From positions 1 through 64,000 of the IMG/VR virus record IMGVR_UViG_3300036846_000738: DNA of 64,000 nucleotides; one strand, 5' to 3'. Origin of the DNA: a virus. Shown here one piece after another: positions 14,558 through 24,400 of the stretch (its first letter is position 1; every line of letters starts with the position of its first letter). The position numbers were made by a program, and so were the translations under genes. Under the pieces are notes generated by a model. The model was not told the origin of the DNA and did not search any database. It saw only the letters and a list, made by a program, of their open reading frames with translations.

Positions 14558-16129
14558 TCATATCCGTGCCGCTGCTTTCCATTGCGACAAACCATAATTG
14601 TTCACCGTTCCATCGCCGCTGACGAGATAGCTGGCACAATCACCCTCGCCGATTGTCAGGTTCGCGACGTTGCGATCCGCGACGAAAACGCCGTTGACCT
14701 GTTGTTCCCCCAGCTTGCCGCTGGCTCCGGTTTGGTATGAATACCAAGTCATGGTTGGCACCACGCGCTTGCGAACCTTGAATTTGATGGTGGGCGAGGA
14801 AAGCACAAAAATGCCACCAATAAGCGAGATGGAGGCGCCGCCAGCGTTTCCGGCAGTGCCCGGAATGACGCTGGCATCGTAAGACTTTTCAAAATATCGC
14901 TGGCTCAACTGCAACTCTTCTGGATACGGTCGCATGATGAATGGCAAGCGTTCGACACTCGGCGCAAAGCTGCCGGGAAAAATCCCGAATCCAGTGACTT
15001 GAAAATAATCGCTGGTCGAAGCGAGCCCGTTGGTCTGACCGGCAATTCCGAAATTACCCGGTCCGCCCGTCGTTGCTGTCCATGTATTCGGCGTGCCGCA
15101 GAAAGCCGAGTGCGCAGCAAAGCAAAGGATGACGCTGAGATTTGGCCCAATCCCCGGATACCAGCCGGTGCCGCCAGTATCGCCGGGGAAGGTCAGCGCT
15201 TTGAACTCGTAAGTGTTGGCAGCGTTGATCGTGAAGCTCTGCCGGTACTGTCTATTCCAGTCGCCATCATTGAGTGTGCAAGTATAATTGCCCGGCCTGA
15301 ATCCCTTGATCGAAAATATCACGGTGACCGATGAGGCGGACGCGGTGCCGAACGCTAACGGCTGAACGCGATAGCCCTCCATGCCCATATAAAAATAAAA
15401 GCCGTCGCCAGTACCCAAGGTTGGCTTCGGAGTAGTCACTTGCATTTTGAACGCGCGGATGAACCCCGGCGGCGCGTCGCTGACTTGTTGCTGGGTCCCG
15501 GCCATGCCTGAACCGGCAAACCCTCCCCACATATTGCCGTCGAGCCCAAAAACCCCACCGGCGATGCTATGAGAGGTGCCGCACCATTCCTGATCCACCT
15601 CCATCGAACCGTTGACCTGCATCCCGGTGTAAGCCAGTGCGTCATAGGGCGCGGCGTGAATGTTGGAGCGCGCCTGCTGACGCTGCGTCGCGTTGTAGGG
15701 CTGGGAGATGTCGCTGCGGACGCTGTTGTTGGTGATGAAGTTGGTGGTCGCCACTTGCGTGTCATCGGTACTGGCGGCCGGTGTGGGCGCGTGCGTAGCG
15801 GCACCGAAGGCACCACCGCCCGCCACCTTGAGCGCGGCGGCGCTGGTCGGCCCGGTCGCTGGCGTGGTGGAGGTGATCGTGACGGTGTTGAAGGACACGT
15901 CGCCGCCAGCTCCGCCCGGTGGACCGGCTGGCCCCGGCGGCCCCGCTGGCCCCGGCGGTCCCGGCAAGCTCGCGCCCGGAGGCCCGACCGGACCGGGCGG
16001 ACCAACCTCGCCGGTTTGAATGGTCTCGACGCCTTGATCGTCAGGCTGGATCACAATGGCCGGATCGTCCGGCTCGATGATGATGATTACATCATTTGGT
16101 TCGGCGATGATCTCGACGTTGCTGGTCAT
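14558..16129 (-). CDS. Collagen-like tail fibre / receptor-binding protein
   Basis: 523 residues. N-terminus with IIE/DD-rich repeats, then about eleven Gly-X-Y collagen triplets (GPPGPVGPPGASLPGPPG...), a phage fibre shaft of the ATTNFITNN type, and a globular C-terminus starting GMQVNGSMEVDQEW. The C-terminal domain is related to that of the protein at 52100 (NGxMxVDQE, YFEKSYD/YYQKSWG, TFPGDT). Starts in an ATGA overlap. Probably trimeric and involved in host binding. Confidence 0.85.
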   Translation of the reverse strand: MTSNVEIIAEPNDVIIIIEPDDPAIVIQPDDQGVETIQTGEVGPPGPVGPPGASLPGPPGPAGPPGPAGPPGGAGGDVSFNTVTITSTTPATGPTSAAALKVAGGGAFGAATHAPTPAASTDDTQVATTNFITNNSVRSDISQPYNATQRQQARSNIHAAPYDALAYTGMQVNGSMEVDQEWCGTSHSIAGGVFGLDGNMWGGFAGSGMAGTQQQVSDAPPGFIRAFKMQVTTPKPTLGTGDGFYFYMGMEGYRVQPLAFGTASASSVTVIFSIKGFRPGNYTCTLNDGDWNRQYRQSFTINAANTYEFKALTFPGDTGGTGWYPGIGPNLSVILCFAAHSAFCGTPNTWTATTGGPGNFGIAGQTNGLASTSDYFQVTGFGIFPGSFAPSVERLPFIMRPYPEELQLSQRYFEKSYDASVIPGTAGNAGGASISLIGGIFVLSSPTIKFKVRKRVVPTMTWYSYQTGASGKLGEQQVNGVFVADRNVANLTIGEGDCASYLVSGDGTVNNYGLSQWKAAARI

Positions 16130-16473
16130 CGAGTCGGCCCCGCATTGTTGGTGAAGGTGCCTGACCACAATCTGACCTTCATGCCATCGTCGCGGGTCAT
16201 GATGTTCGAATGAACGAAATCGCCGGTCGCAAGATGCTCAAGCGCGTTCTGCGTGATCAAAAGTGAGAATGTGCCCTGCAGCGCGTCAACCATCACGAAG
16301 TCGCCGGTATCACTGGCCAAGCGCAGCACCGCCGCCGCATCGTCGGCATTACGGCGCAGCATCATTTCCAGCGAAGAACCAATCAAGCTGACCGGGAAGC
16401 CATCCACCGTGACGTACTGAAACACCCGATAGAAATCCGCGTCGTTGCTGGTGGTGATATTGACAATGGCCAT
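16126..16473 (-). CDS. BppU-like baseplate/fibre adaptor, set A
   Basis: 115 residues with the beta-rich arrangement of an N-terminal BppU-type domain: AIVNITTSNDADFYRVFQYV, then MMLRRNADDAA and TRDDGMKVRLWSGTF. It parallels the 130-residue protein at 48836 in the second fibre module. Likely connects fibres to the baseplate. Confidence 0.65.
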   Translation of the reverse strand: MAIVNITTSNDADFYRVFQYVTVDGFPVSLIGSSLEMMLRRNADDAAAVLRLASDTGDFVMVDALQGTFSLLITQNALEHLATGDFVHSNIMTRDDGMKVRLWSGTFTNNAGPTR

Positions 16474-16482
16474 GATCGAACC

Positions 16483-17079
16483 CTATGCGTATGCGGCGTC
16501 GATCTGTTCGAGCGTGGTGATGGTCCCGTTGTCGATCTCGGTATTGGTGCTCGCCGAAATCGTGAAGCAGTTCTCGATATGAGTTTGTAGATCGTTGCTC
16601 ATGGCGAGGACATCGTTCGAGTTCAGTTGCACGATGCTGTCGTCGGCAAAATGCCAGAACGGATTGTAGGTCGTGGTCTTGTCGATGGCCATCAGCTTGG
16701 CGCCGTTGATCTTGGCCTGCGAGCGATCATCGGTCTTGATCGGCTGGCCTGCAGTCAGCGTCACGCCGCCCTGCTCCTTCGCCCAGCGCTTGTTTTCGGA
16801 ATAGGCTTTCAGTTGATCCGTGGTGTAGGTGGTCGGCGTCGGCTGGATGAAGGACGACGAGTTCAGCAACCATGCGGGCAGCGCCGAGCCGCGATTGCGA
16901 AGCACCTCGGCCAGCTCGCTTTCATTCAGAATTGTAGAAACCGATCCACCGGCATCCGTCCATTTTATGTAATCCGCATTGTCAACAGGCACCATCGTGT
17001 TGCTGGCGCTCTGATAGATGTCAGAGGTCGATCCGCCGATGATCCAATAGTGGTCTGCAATGTTGAGGTACAGCGTCAT
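16483..17079 (-). CDS. DUF4376-type tail fibre assembly protein
   Basis: 198 residues. The C-terminal half matches the DUF4376 pattern (ENKRWAKEQGGVTLTAG followed by TDDRSQAKINGA and NPFWHFADDSI), a family found next to phage tail fibre genes. The N-terminal part is a short beta domain. Overlaps the fibre gene upstream by ATGA. Confidence 0.82.
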   Translation of the reverse strand: MTLYLNIADHYWIIGGSTSDIYQSASNTMVPVDNADYIKWTDAGGSVSTILNESELAEVLRNRGSALPAWLLNSSSFIQPTPTTYTTDQLKAYSENKRWAKEQGGVTLTAGQPIKTDDRSQAKINGAKLMAIDKTTTYNPFWHFADDSIVQLNSNDVLAMSNDLQTHIENCFTISASTNTEIDNGTITTLEQIDAAYA

Positions 17080-18380
17080 CCGTATTGTCCTCCGTTATTA
17101 GTTGTGCCAGCAAGGGTGCCCGGCAGATACGATGCCCCGCCGCCAAAAGTCTCAACGATCCCGTTGATGTTGGCGTTGTACTTACGACCGCTGACATTGG
17201 CAGCGCCGGTGATGCTGCTGTATTTCAAGGTCACCACGCCACCATCTGAAGCGTTGGCCCAGTTTTGCACGTTAATCGGAGCTGTAATGTTCACAGTCGG
17301 CAACGTCGGAATTGGTTCGCTGAAAACAGCACCGTTGCCAGACGCAAAACAGTGGTCGCCGCCCAAGGGCGATCCGCTGACGGTGATTGGTCCCCAGAAT
17401 TGAATTTGGCCATTGTTGCCAGCGACCATGTGGCCAGCCGCGACGTTGCCGAAATTCATAGCGTCAACATCAAACTCGCCACCGTTGAAGCCCGAATAAA
17501 TCGCGTGCCCCGGATCACCACCCTGCGGACCATCGACCAGAAGTCTGAAGCCGTTGGCACGATAATGGCCACCGTTCGCGTGCATGAAGGCCGTGCCAGC
17601 GGTGGAATGAATGATGCAGTTGGCTGGCGTTGTGGGGTTGCCGGTAATGAAGATGGTGCCAGAACCGTTGGGTGTGCGTAAATTGAGTGACGTGCTGAAA
17701 TACGTTCCATCCGCAACGTGGATGGTAAAATACCAGCCGCCAAGATTGAATTTGGGTACTTGGTCGAGCGCCTTCTGAATCGTCTTGAAGGGGCCGCCCA
17801 TCACGCCGGTAATGGTCGGTGTCGTACCATCATAAAGCGTATCGCTGCCGATGGCGTCATTGACGTATAGGTCACGCGGCTGCGTCAAACTCACGATCGT
17901 GCCGGGCGGCCCGCCGGAGATGAGTTGGAAGCGGGTGCCGTCATAGGCAACCTCGATCATTTCCCCGGCCAGCAATTCCCACGGATTTAATGGCGTGAGG
18001 TCGAGATGCACCAGCGGCTTCGCGCCAAGCCCGCTGACGTTGAGCGTCACTTGCGAGGTGTTGGGATAAGTCATCTTGATAATGAAGCGCTGGCCCAGCG
18101 CATAAGCCGCAATCGGCTGTGTCGGGGTTATCGCAATCGCGTTGATGGCGCCGACATCGAGGCCGTAGTTGACGATGCCGCTCTGCACCGCGCGCGTGAG
18201 CTGAAAGAGGTCGGCATTTGTTGGCGTGAAATTGTTTCGCGTGATGAAATTGACGATCTCACGCTGCGGATACTCAATCGATGCGGCAGGCGGAATCGAT
18301 CCCATCGTGCCAGTCGATGGATTGCCGTTGATATACGGAGCATTTGGGTCAGATACGCCGTAAGGTTGGTTGTAGAGCAT
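17076..18380 (-). CDS. Tail fibre with pectate-lyase-like beta-helix
   Basis: 434 residues. N-terminal 130 residues are typical of phage fibre attachment domains (NFITRNNFTPTNADLFQL). The centre (DLYVNDAIGSDTLYDG, GPFKTIQKALDQVP, YFTIHVADGTYF) is the start of a right-handed parallel beta-helix seen in fibre and tailspike proteins. Catalytic residues cannot be assigned. Likely receptor-binding. Confidence 0.8.
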   Translation of the reverse strand: MLYNQPYGVSDPNAPYINGNPSTGTMGSIPPAASIEYPQREIVNFITRNNFTPTNADLFQLTRAVQSGIVNYGLDVGAINAIAITPTQPIAAYALGQRFIIKMTYPNTSQVTLNVSGLGAKPLVHLDLTPLNPWELLAGEMIEVAYDGTRFQLISGGPPGTIVSLTQPRDLYVNDAIGSDTLYDGTTPTITGVMGGPFKTIQKALDQVPKFNLGGWYFTIHVADGTYFSTSLNLRTPNGSGTIFITGNPTTPANCIIHSTAGTAFMHANGGHYRANGFRLLVDGPQGGDPGHAIYSGFNGGEFDVDAMNFGNVAAGHMVAGNNGQIQFWGPITVSGSPLGGDHCFASGNGAVFSEPIPTLPTVNITAPINVQNWANASDGGVVTLKYSSITGAANVSGRKYNANINGIVETFGGGASYLPGTLAGTTNNGGQYG

Positions 18381-18410
18381 GGAACAGCCCTCTTCAGGTT
18401 GTAAAGACTT

Positions 18411-19289
18411 TTAAGGTGTGCCAGCAAACTCGCCGCCGGTTTGCAGCCCGCTATAATCGAAGATGATTTTGGTATGGGCTGGTTTCCAACGATTCAGCAG
18501 GCATTCGAGATCGTCAGCGACACCGATGCGTAAATGCGGATCGACACCGCATTGACCTGACGTGCAGCGAAACCAGACCAGCTTCGCCAGCGCGACATAC
18601 ACAGTCCAGTAACAGCGGTTCTCGGGTGGCCCCAAGCCGTAGGACGCCCATTCCGACTCCGTGCCATCGGTCGGCACATAAGCGTCGCCCTTGACGTCCA
18701 TGACGTACTGACCCCAGACAGTACGCATCGGCGCTGGCGGAGCGCCATAAACGCGACTGTCGCCGCAACAATCGATGCCAACCACCCAGACCCGATATTC
18801 CTTGATGGTGATGGTGTAGCCAATCGAAGCCGCGACCCCGATGAAGAACTCGCGCGAGGCGCCGCCAATCATCGTCATCCGCTGCAGCAGCGCTTGCTGA
18901 CGCTCGCCAATGGTCAACGGCGCGGTATAGCAGGGATCAGGCAGGCCCCAGTTGCGTTCCCAGTCGGGCAGCAGGCCGTAAAGCTGGGTTGGCGGTTGTG
19001 GCGGCAACGTCAGGCGCGGATCGCTCTCGCGCTCCAGCAGATCGGCGGCGACACCATCGACGTCGCCCCAGTAGTCGGAAAGGCCGCGGCAGGTGAGATC
19101 GAGCGTGGTGCCGGGGTCTTTTGGCCATGCCTGCCCCTGCGGCAGCAAAGTCAGGAAGACGGTGCCGTAGTCGTCGCCATCGCGGCGAATGTGGCGATCG
19201 CCCTGTTTAATGGTGGGCGGCGCAGGCGGAAGAGGGTCTAGCTGAAAGACATTGAACTGAAAGACAGTTGGTTGAAAAATACCGGCCAT
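18411..19289 (-). CDS. Mu gp48-like baseplate protein (DUF2313/YmfQ)
   Basis: 292 residues. Contains LLPQGQAWPKDPGTTL, LLERESDPRL and LLPDWERNWGLPDPCY, characteristic of the DUF2313/YmfQ family that follows the gp47 baseplate protein in Mu-like phages. It forms part of the baseplate wedge. Separated from gp47 by an inserted 269-residue tail gene. Confidence 0.88.
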   Translation of the reverse strand: MAGIFQPTVFQFNVFQLDPLPPAPPTIKQGDRHIRRDGDDYGTVFLTLLPQGQAWPKDPGTTLDLTCRGLSDYWGDVDGVAADLLERESDPRLTLPPQPPTQLYGLLPDWERNWGLPDPCYTAPLTIGERQQALLQRMTMIGGASREFFIGVAASIGYTITIKEYRVWVVGIDCCGDSRVYGAPPAPMRTVWGQYVMDVKGDAYVPTDGTESEWASYGLGPPENRCYWTVYVALAKLVWFRCTSGQCGVDPHLRIGVADDLECLLNRWKPAHTKIIFDYSGLQTGGEFAGTP

Positions 19290-19295
19290 CTGAGC

Positions 19296-20105
19296 TTATG
19301 GGATGTCGTCGGCGATCAGGTAGCTGCCACGCTTGGCAGTCGTTGCTGTACCGTTGCTGGTATTTTGCGCCATCCGAACGGTGAGAGTTCCTGCCAAGTT
19401 GACCGTGATGGTGCCGGAAATGCGGACGACAATGCCTGCCGTTTCCGTGGTGAGCGTCGAGCCGACTGCAGTCCCCAGCGCCGTGGCATTGCCCTTACCC
19501 TTGATTGCGTTGTCGGCAATCGTGTAGCCGGTGTACTGGATCGCCGTGGCGGTGCATGTGCCGCCGATAGCGGCTTGCACGCCGCCCGCCGCCGCATCGG
19601 TGACGAACAGCTCCGCCACGAATGTGTAGGTTCTGCCTGCTGCGACGTTGATGCTCAGACCTGTGACGTCGACGAGGGCGGTTGAAGACGTAACGGGGAA
19701 ATCGCTCGCGACGCGGGCTTGGGTCGCATCGCCGGGCGCTGCCCATGTGCCGTCACCTCGCCAGTAGGTCAGCGAGGATGCGCCTGCCCCACCGTTGAGA
19801 TTGCCAACGGGCAGATTGCCGCTGACGTGAGTCGCAAGACCGATCTTGCCCCATGACGGCGGCACACCGACACCGCCGGAAATCAGCGCGTTTCCGGCGA
19901 CGACATCCGGCAGAGAAGTCAATGCAGCAGCCCCGCTGGCAACAAGGAGATCGCCAATGGTGTAGGACACCAGTCCCGTACCGCCTTGCGCTACTGATAG
20001 CGCGCCGCTCAAAGTATGCTGGGCGTTCCATTCATCCGAGCCGATCGGATATGTTGGGTCATCGGGGACAGCGACAACAGTCGCATGTGTAATTGAAAGC
20101 GGCAT
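19296..20105 (-). CDS. Tail structural/fibre protein
   Basis: 269 residues, Gly/Ala/Thr-rich beta protein. N-terminus ([21 protein letters not shown]) is a common phage fibre start, and the C-terminal domain ([23 protein letters not shown]) resembles a jelly-roll-like fibre tip. It interrupts the usual gp47-gp48 order. Confidence 0.75.
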   Translation of the reverse strand: MPLSITHATVVAVPDDPTYPIGSDEWNAQHTLSGALSVAQGGTGLVSYTIGDLLVASGAAALTSLPDVVAGNALISGGVGVPPSWGKIGLATHVSGNLPVGNLNGGAGASSLTYWRGDGTWAAPGDATQARVASDFPVTSSTALVDVTGLSINVAAGRTYTFVAELFVTDAAAGGVQAAIGGTCTATAIQYTGYTIADNAIKGKGNATALGTAVGSTLTTETAGIVVRISGTITVNLAGTLTVRMAQNTSNGTATTAKRGSYLIADDIP

Positions 20106-20113
20106 CAGGTCAC

Positions 20114-21181
20114 CTATTCAAACAACAGCGTACCGAGCACAGCCATGGTCCCAAGATTGGGCATGACCGCGTCGTCGGTTGTCACCAGCGTGAAGGACTC
20201 GACGCCGGGCGTGTTCATGACCGCGTAGGAAATCCACGCCGCATAGATGGTCTGGCCGGGATGCGCCAGCTCGCGCAGCATGGTGCGAATACTGGCCTCG
20301 GCGGCAGCTTGGGCTTCGGCAGTGTCCGGCATCAGGTCTTGGATGGTGACGTCGACGAACTGCTTGATCGGCGCCAGCACATAGCAATCCTTGACCGTCA
20401 CCGGCCGCTTTTGGTCTATGTAGTCCTGCACCGCGTAGACGTCCGTCTGGATCGGCCAGCCGTCGTCACTGGCGCGCAGCTCGTCCATCAGGAACCGCAC
20501 GGTGATGGTGCCGAGACCCTGCTCCGGCGCCGCCCATGCCCGCGTCACACCGGGCACTGCCAGCGCCCAAGTGATGTAGTCGGCTTCCGAGCCACCCATC
20601 GCCGGATTGCGAATCCGGTGCAGGATGCGGGCGCGCAGATCGTCGTCGTTTTCGGTGTCGGTGCCGCCGATCATCTCCACAACTGTGACCGCGGCATCGG
20701 CGCCGGGGACATTCACGCCAAGTGTGTCGCCCAGTTGGAGATTGCCGAGGGCGCCGGGGTCAAGCGCGCGCGCGGAAGCGTTGGTCGGACCGCTGCCAAT
20801 CGTGATCGCGGCGGTGGTTTCGTAGCCGACCTGCTGCCCAGTGAGCTGCGTGAATATTGGAACGACGGTGCCGTTGATCCCGGTAAAGGTCACCATGCCT
20901 TGCGCAAAGGTGGCCTGCTTGCGGCCGAGAGAATTATCGGAATTGACCAGCCAGATTGCGCCGTGCCGGTCGAGCCATTCGGTCTCCGCCGTATCGGGCA
21001 GCAACTGCAACGCCAGCCAGTCGATATACTGCAGCGTGAGATGGCATAGTCCTCCCTGCGCGTCGGAAATTACGCGCAGCACCGAATTGGGCACACTGGC
21101 ATCGGCTCCGGGGAGCCTGCCGCGCACGTTGTCGCGGACAATGCCGCGAACATCTTTTAGAGTAGGAGTGGACCATGGCAT
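20114..21181 (-). CDS. Baseplate J-like protein (Mu gp47)
   Basis: 355 residues. N-terminal blocks [20 protein letters not shown] and [14 protein letters not shown], central [19 protein letters not shown] and [20 protein letters not shown] are those of the Baseplate_J/gp47 family, which links the central hub to the tail fibres. Length is normal for the family. Confidence 0.93.
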   Translation of the reverse strand: MPWSTPTLKDVRGIVRDNVRGRLPGADASVPNSVLRVISDAQGGLCHLTLQYIDWLALQLLPDTAETEWLDRHGAIWLVNSDNSLGRKQATFAQGMVTFTGINGTVVPIFTQLTGQQVGYETTAAITIGSGPTNASARALDPGALGNLQLGDTLGVNVPGADAAVTVVEMIGGTDTENDDDLRARILHRIRNPAMGGSEADYITWALAVPGVTRAWAAPEQGLGTITVRFLMDELRASDDGWPIQTDVYAVQDYIDQKRPVTVKDCYVLAPIKQFVDVTIQDLMPDTAEAQAAAEASIRTMLRELAHPGQTIYAAWISYAVMNTPGVESFTLVTTDDAVMPNLGTMAVLGTLLFE

Positions 21182-21208
21182 CGCTGTTCCGAAACCTTTC
21201 TATTTTTT

Positions 21209-21715
21209 CTAGGCCGCCGCCTCGATTTCGTCCCACAGCACCTGAAAGCGTAACTCGACGGGGTTTTTGGGGCCGCGATAAAGCACGACGTAAGCGTCGA
21301 TCCGTTCAATCCCGACGCGCGCCACCTGCACATCGAAACTGCTGGCGATTTTCATATCGATGAACGGCTGAATGGATTCCCGAATGTAGTGTTCGACACG
21401 AGCGACGGTCGCGCCTTCAACGTCTTCGGGTCCCACGATCTTGGTGCGTTTGAGCAGCCACAGCCGCGTCCCGATCGGCCAGCCGTCGAACAGCTCCTCG
21501 GCATCCAGATCACCCCACCAGCCCGCGCGGTCGGTCGAATCCGGGTCCGGCAGAATGTCGTCAGGCTGCGCCAGCCGATCAGTGCCGAGCGCCACGATCA
21601 CAGCGCTCGCCAGCGCCTGCGAATCGTCCAGCGTGCCGTCGTTTAACAGGGACCAGTCGACGCTGATCGAATAGCGCGGCCAGCGCGTGTCCTGTATGAG
21701 CCGGATGTCCGGCAT
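21209..21715 (-). CDS. Baseplate protein, phage GP46 family
   Basis: 168 residues from MPDIRLIQD. Contains ALASAVIVALGTDRLA, DRAGWWGDLDAEE and GSRLWL-like GTRLWLLKRTK, the conserved blocks of Mu gp46. Begins just after the stop of gp45. Functions in the baseplate with gp45 and gp47. Confidence 0.92.
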   Translation of the reverse strand: MPDIRLIQDTRWPRYSISVDWSLLNDGTLDDSQALASAVIVALGTDRLAQPDDILPDPDSTDRAGWWGDLDAEELFDGWPIGTRLWLLKRTKIVGPEDVEGATVARVEHYIRESIQPFIDMKIASSFDVQVARVGIERIDAYVVLYRGPKNPVELRFQVLWDEIEAAA

Positions 21716-21716
21716 T

Positions 21717-22586
21717 TTAGGGTTCTTGATCCAGCGAGGTCGGCGGTCCCGGATTCGGCGCATTGACCAGCACCGCACCGTCGCCGGATGATTGCGTGGT
21801 CATGCCGACGCCGCCGTTGACACCGTAGACCGGGTGCGAGGCGTTCTCGCTGCCCACCCTGACCTCGCCGATGAAAACCCACCGCTTGGCCTGCTTGTCG
21901 TAGTAGCCGACCACGTCGTCGCCGGAGCGAAACTCGATCCGCTTCTTGCTGACGCGCACTTCGAGGTTGACGGTATCGCCCTCGTGCTTGAAGTCCTGCG
22001 CGCTCTGGCCGCCGCTTTGCTGCCCGGCCGCTCCGGACGAGCCACCTGCCTGCCCTCGCTTTTTGCGCTCCTGCTTTTTCTTCTCGACGTGTCGCAGCGA
22101 GACGAAGCGCTCGGTCTGCTGTTGACCACCGCTGCTATCGCGCGCGCTTGCACCACCGCCGCCGCTCTGGCTCTGTTGCTTGTCTTCCGGATTGTCGTTG
22201 GTCAAGACGTAGACGCCGGTGCGTCGCAGCAGCGTCATCTGGGCGAGATCGTCATACTGCGCATTCTCGCCGGGCTTCAACCCCATCGGCCGATAGCGCC
22301 GATCGTCCATCACCGCACAAAAGTTCGACGTGCGGTTGCCGCCGAAATACGACATGAAGCCTTCGGCGCAGTCCTCGATCTCGCCGTTCTGGCCCTTGGT
22401 CGCGGGTCGCACCACGCTTGAAAAGCCGTAGTTTTGTGGGCACTCGACGGCCTCCCGGCCTTCGCCCAGTTGAGAGCCCTTCATCTGCTGCATCATCTTG
22501 TCGTCGTCGATGGTGTCGATCAGCGAGCGCGCGCCGCCGCTGGTGTAGCCAACAAAACCTGCCGTCAACGGTGTCTGTCTGTACAT
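21717..22586 (-). CDS. Baseplate assembly / spike protein, Mu gp45-like
   Basis: 289 residues. N-terminal gp45 blocks (QNYGFSSVVRP, EDCAEGFMSYFGGNRT, NAQYDDLAQMTLLRRTG) are clear. The C-terminus (GDTVNLEVRVSKKRIEFRSG, DVVGYYDKQAKRWVFIG) is a short beta-helical tip. A Gln/Ser/Gly-rich linker of about 80 residues is unusually long for the family. Central puncturing device of the contractile tail. Confidence 0.9.
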   Translation of the reverse strand: MYRQTPLTAGFVGYTSGGARSLIDTIDDDKMMQQMKGSQLGEGREAVECPQNYGFSSVVRPATKGQNGEIEDCAEGFMSYFGGNRTSNFCAVMDDRRYRPMGLKPGENAQYDDLAQMTLLRRTGVYVLTNDNPEDKQQSQSGGGGASARDSSGGQQQTERFVSLRHVEKKKQERKKRGQAGGSSGAAGQQSGGQSAQDFKHEGDTVNLEVRVSKKRIEFRSGDDVVGYYDKQAKRWVFIGEVRVGSENASHPVYGVNGGVGMTTQSSGDGAVLVNAPNPGPPTSLDQEP

Positions 22587-22606
22587 GGCTCTCTCTTTTT
22601 AGGTTT

Positions 22607-23722
22607 TTACATCGGCTGAACTTGCGTGATGTCCGGCGCAACGGTCACGGGATCGGCGTCGGCCGGATTGCCTATTCCGGCAAATGGCTTGTCCGACAGC
22701 ATCCACGGCATCACCAGTTCAAGCACCGTCGTCGTGCCGCCCTGATTGTCCTGCTGGAATGTCGCGGTCTGGATTTTCATGACGAACTTGAGCATCGCCA
22801 TTGGCGCGTTGACATTGACGTCGTCTCCGGTGCGCCACAGATTGACGCCGTCGCGCAGCCAGCCCTGCACGGTGACGAAGGCGCGGACCAGCGTCCCGTC
22901 GCGGAATTTCAACTCGTGATAAACCCGCCGCTGCACTTCGGTGATATTCATCACCGGGTGCTCCAAAACCGTCTGAACGAATTTGTAATAGCCCTTGTAG
23001 TAACCGCTCTTAACCTCGGCTTCCATCTTGGCTGCTTGAGCCGGGCTGAGTTCTTCAGCGTTGGAGCCTTGACCGACGGCGTTGTAGATGGCCGCCATCA
23101 TCTCGTTCGAGATGATGCACTGCATCTTCTTGATGTTCTTGCCCTCGACCAAATCCTGATTCGGACTATAGGAATGGTCGCCGATCAGCAGCATATTGCC
23201 GAGTTCATCCGAGCCGAGTGTGGCGCCGCGCATTCGGCACAACTTGTCACAAAAGTCGAACACCGTTTCGCCCGGCTGCGCCTGACACTTCGGGAACGGC
23301 GTCGGATCAGCAGTGCCAACCGGCAGCACGGCCACGCCGTATTCTCCATAGGCCTTGCTACACGCCCCCTGCACCGTCATGCCGTCGAAATTCGCTTTCT
23401 TGACGGGAACGCTCGACGTGCCAGCCGCCCACGTTCTGCCAGCGCCAGACAGCTCAACCTGATGGTTGTTGGCGTCATAGGCGGTCTGTCGCGTGAGAAT
23501 GATTCCGGTGACCCCGAGCTGACCGCCGAGTTTGATCGTGCAAGAGTCTCCGGGCTTGAATTGCAGCGCCCCCCATTGCGCGGGAACGGGCGAGTATTCC
23601 GCGGCGGTAAAGCGAAACAGCGGCCAGCCATCGGACCAGCGAGTCTGGACCCAGACCGTTTCCCAGTCCTCGAATATACTGTCGTTGACTATGAGCTGCG
23701 CGACTTCCTGTGGATTCGGCAT
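22607..23722 (-). CDS. Baseplate hub protein, Mu gpP-like
   Basis: 371 residues. Starts EVAQLIVNDSIFEDWETVWV; later ETVFDFCDKLCRMRGATLGS and YHELKFRDGTLVRAFVTVQG follow the gpP (gp44) order. The usual role is the hub that links tail tube and gp45 spike. Confidence 0.88.
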   Translation of the reverse strand: MPNPQEVAQLIVNDSIFEDWETVWVQTRWSDGWPLFRFTAAEYSPVPAQWGALQFKPGDSCTIKLGGQLGVTGIILTRQTAYDANNHQVELSGAGRTWAAGTSSVPVKKANFDGMTVQGACSKAYGEYGVAVLPVGTADPTPFPKCQAQPGETVFDFCDKLCRMRGATLGSDELGNMLLIGDHSYSPNQDLVEGKNIKKMQCIISNEMMAAIYNAVGQGSNAEELSPAQAAKMEAEVKSGYYKGYYKFVQTVLEHPVMNITEVQRRVYHELKFRDGTLVRAFVTVQGWLRDGVNLWRTGDDVNVNAPMAMLKFVMKIQTATFQQDNQGGTTTVLELVMPWMLSDKPFAGIGNPADADPVTVAPDITQVQPM

Positions 23723-23725
23723 AAG

Positions 23726-24400
23726 CTAAAACGACAGGGCTCGCCCTTGACGAGGTGGAAATGCGGGATGCACGACCTTGTTTTCTGCGCGGAGCTGATC
23801 GGCGCGACTGGCGTCGGCATAGAGACGGTAAGACTGGACCAGCGTCGGACGGATTGCCGCGAACTTGAAATCGAGCATCTGCGGCAATGGTCGTGCGGTC
23901 TCGTACAGGAAAAACAGCACCGCGGCGTGCAACGCGATCAGCGTTCGATAAGCCAGCAGCGCCATCGCGTCCGCAGCCACCTCTTCGGCGGCGAGGAACG
24001 CATCGTTTAGCTGCAGCCGAACGCTATCGACATCCTCGCGGCTGGTGAATGTGGCGGCGATTACCGCCAAGCTCATTTGCTGCAGGCTGAACAAGATGCA
24101 GGACTGCGCCATCAACACGGCGATCAAGGACACCGGAGTTTCGGCGACAAGCGCCTCGTAGATTCTGTTGAACTCATCCAGCGTGGCCCCGGTGACTCTG
24201 GCCTGATCAAAGCAATAGGCGAGCTTGGGGGCAATGATGTTGGCGATGATGTAATTCTCGGCGTTGCTGACCATGTCGCCGCAGGCGCGCCGCAAATCGG
24301 AGCCGGAACGACCGACTTGTTCGTTTGATGTCGCGACCAGCATTTCAGTCGCGACGCGGACAATATCGGCGGCTTCGGTGACCTCATGAATTGGGATCAT
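23726..24400 (-). CDS. Tail protein, probable C-terminal partner of DNA-circularisation protein
   Basis: 224 residues, almost entirely helical (IVRVATEMLVATSNEQVG, GDMVSNAENYIIANIIAP, ALLAYRTLIALHAAVLFFL). It occupies the place of the C-terminal half of Mu gpN and overlaps the DNA_circ_N gene by ATGA, so gpN appears to be encoded as two proteins here. Confidence 0.7.
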   Translation of the reverse strand: MIPIHEVTEAADIVRVATEMLVATSNEQVGRSGSDLRRACGDMVSNAENYIIANIIAPKLAYCFDQARVTGATLDEFNRIYEALVAETPVSLIAVLMAQSCILFSLQQMSLAVIAATFTSREDVDSVRLQLNDAFLAAEEVAADAMALLAYRTLIALHAAVLFFLYETARPLPQMLDFKFAAIRPTLVQSYRLYADASRADQLRAENKVVHPAFPPRQGRALSF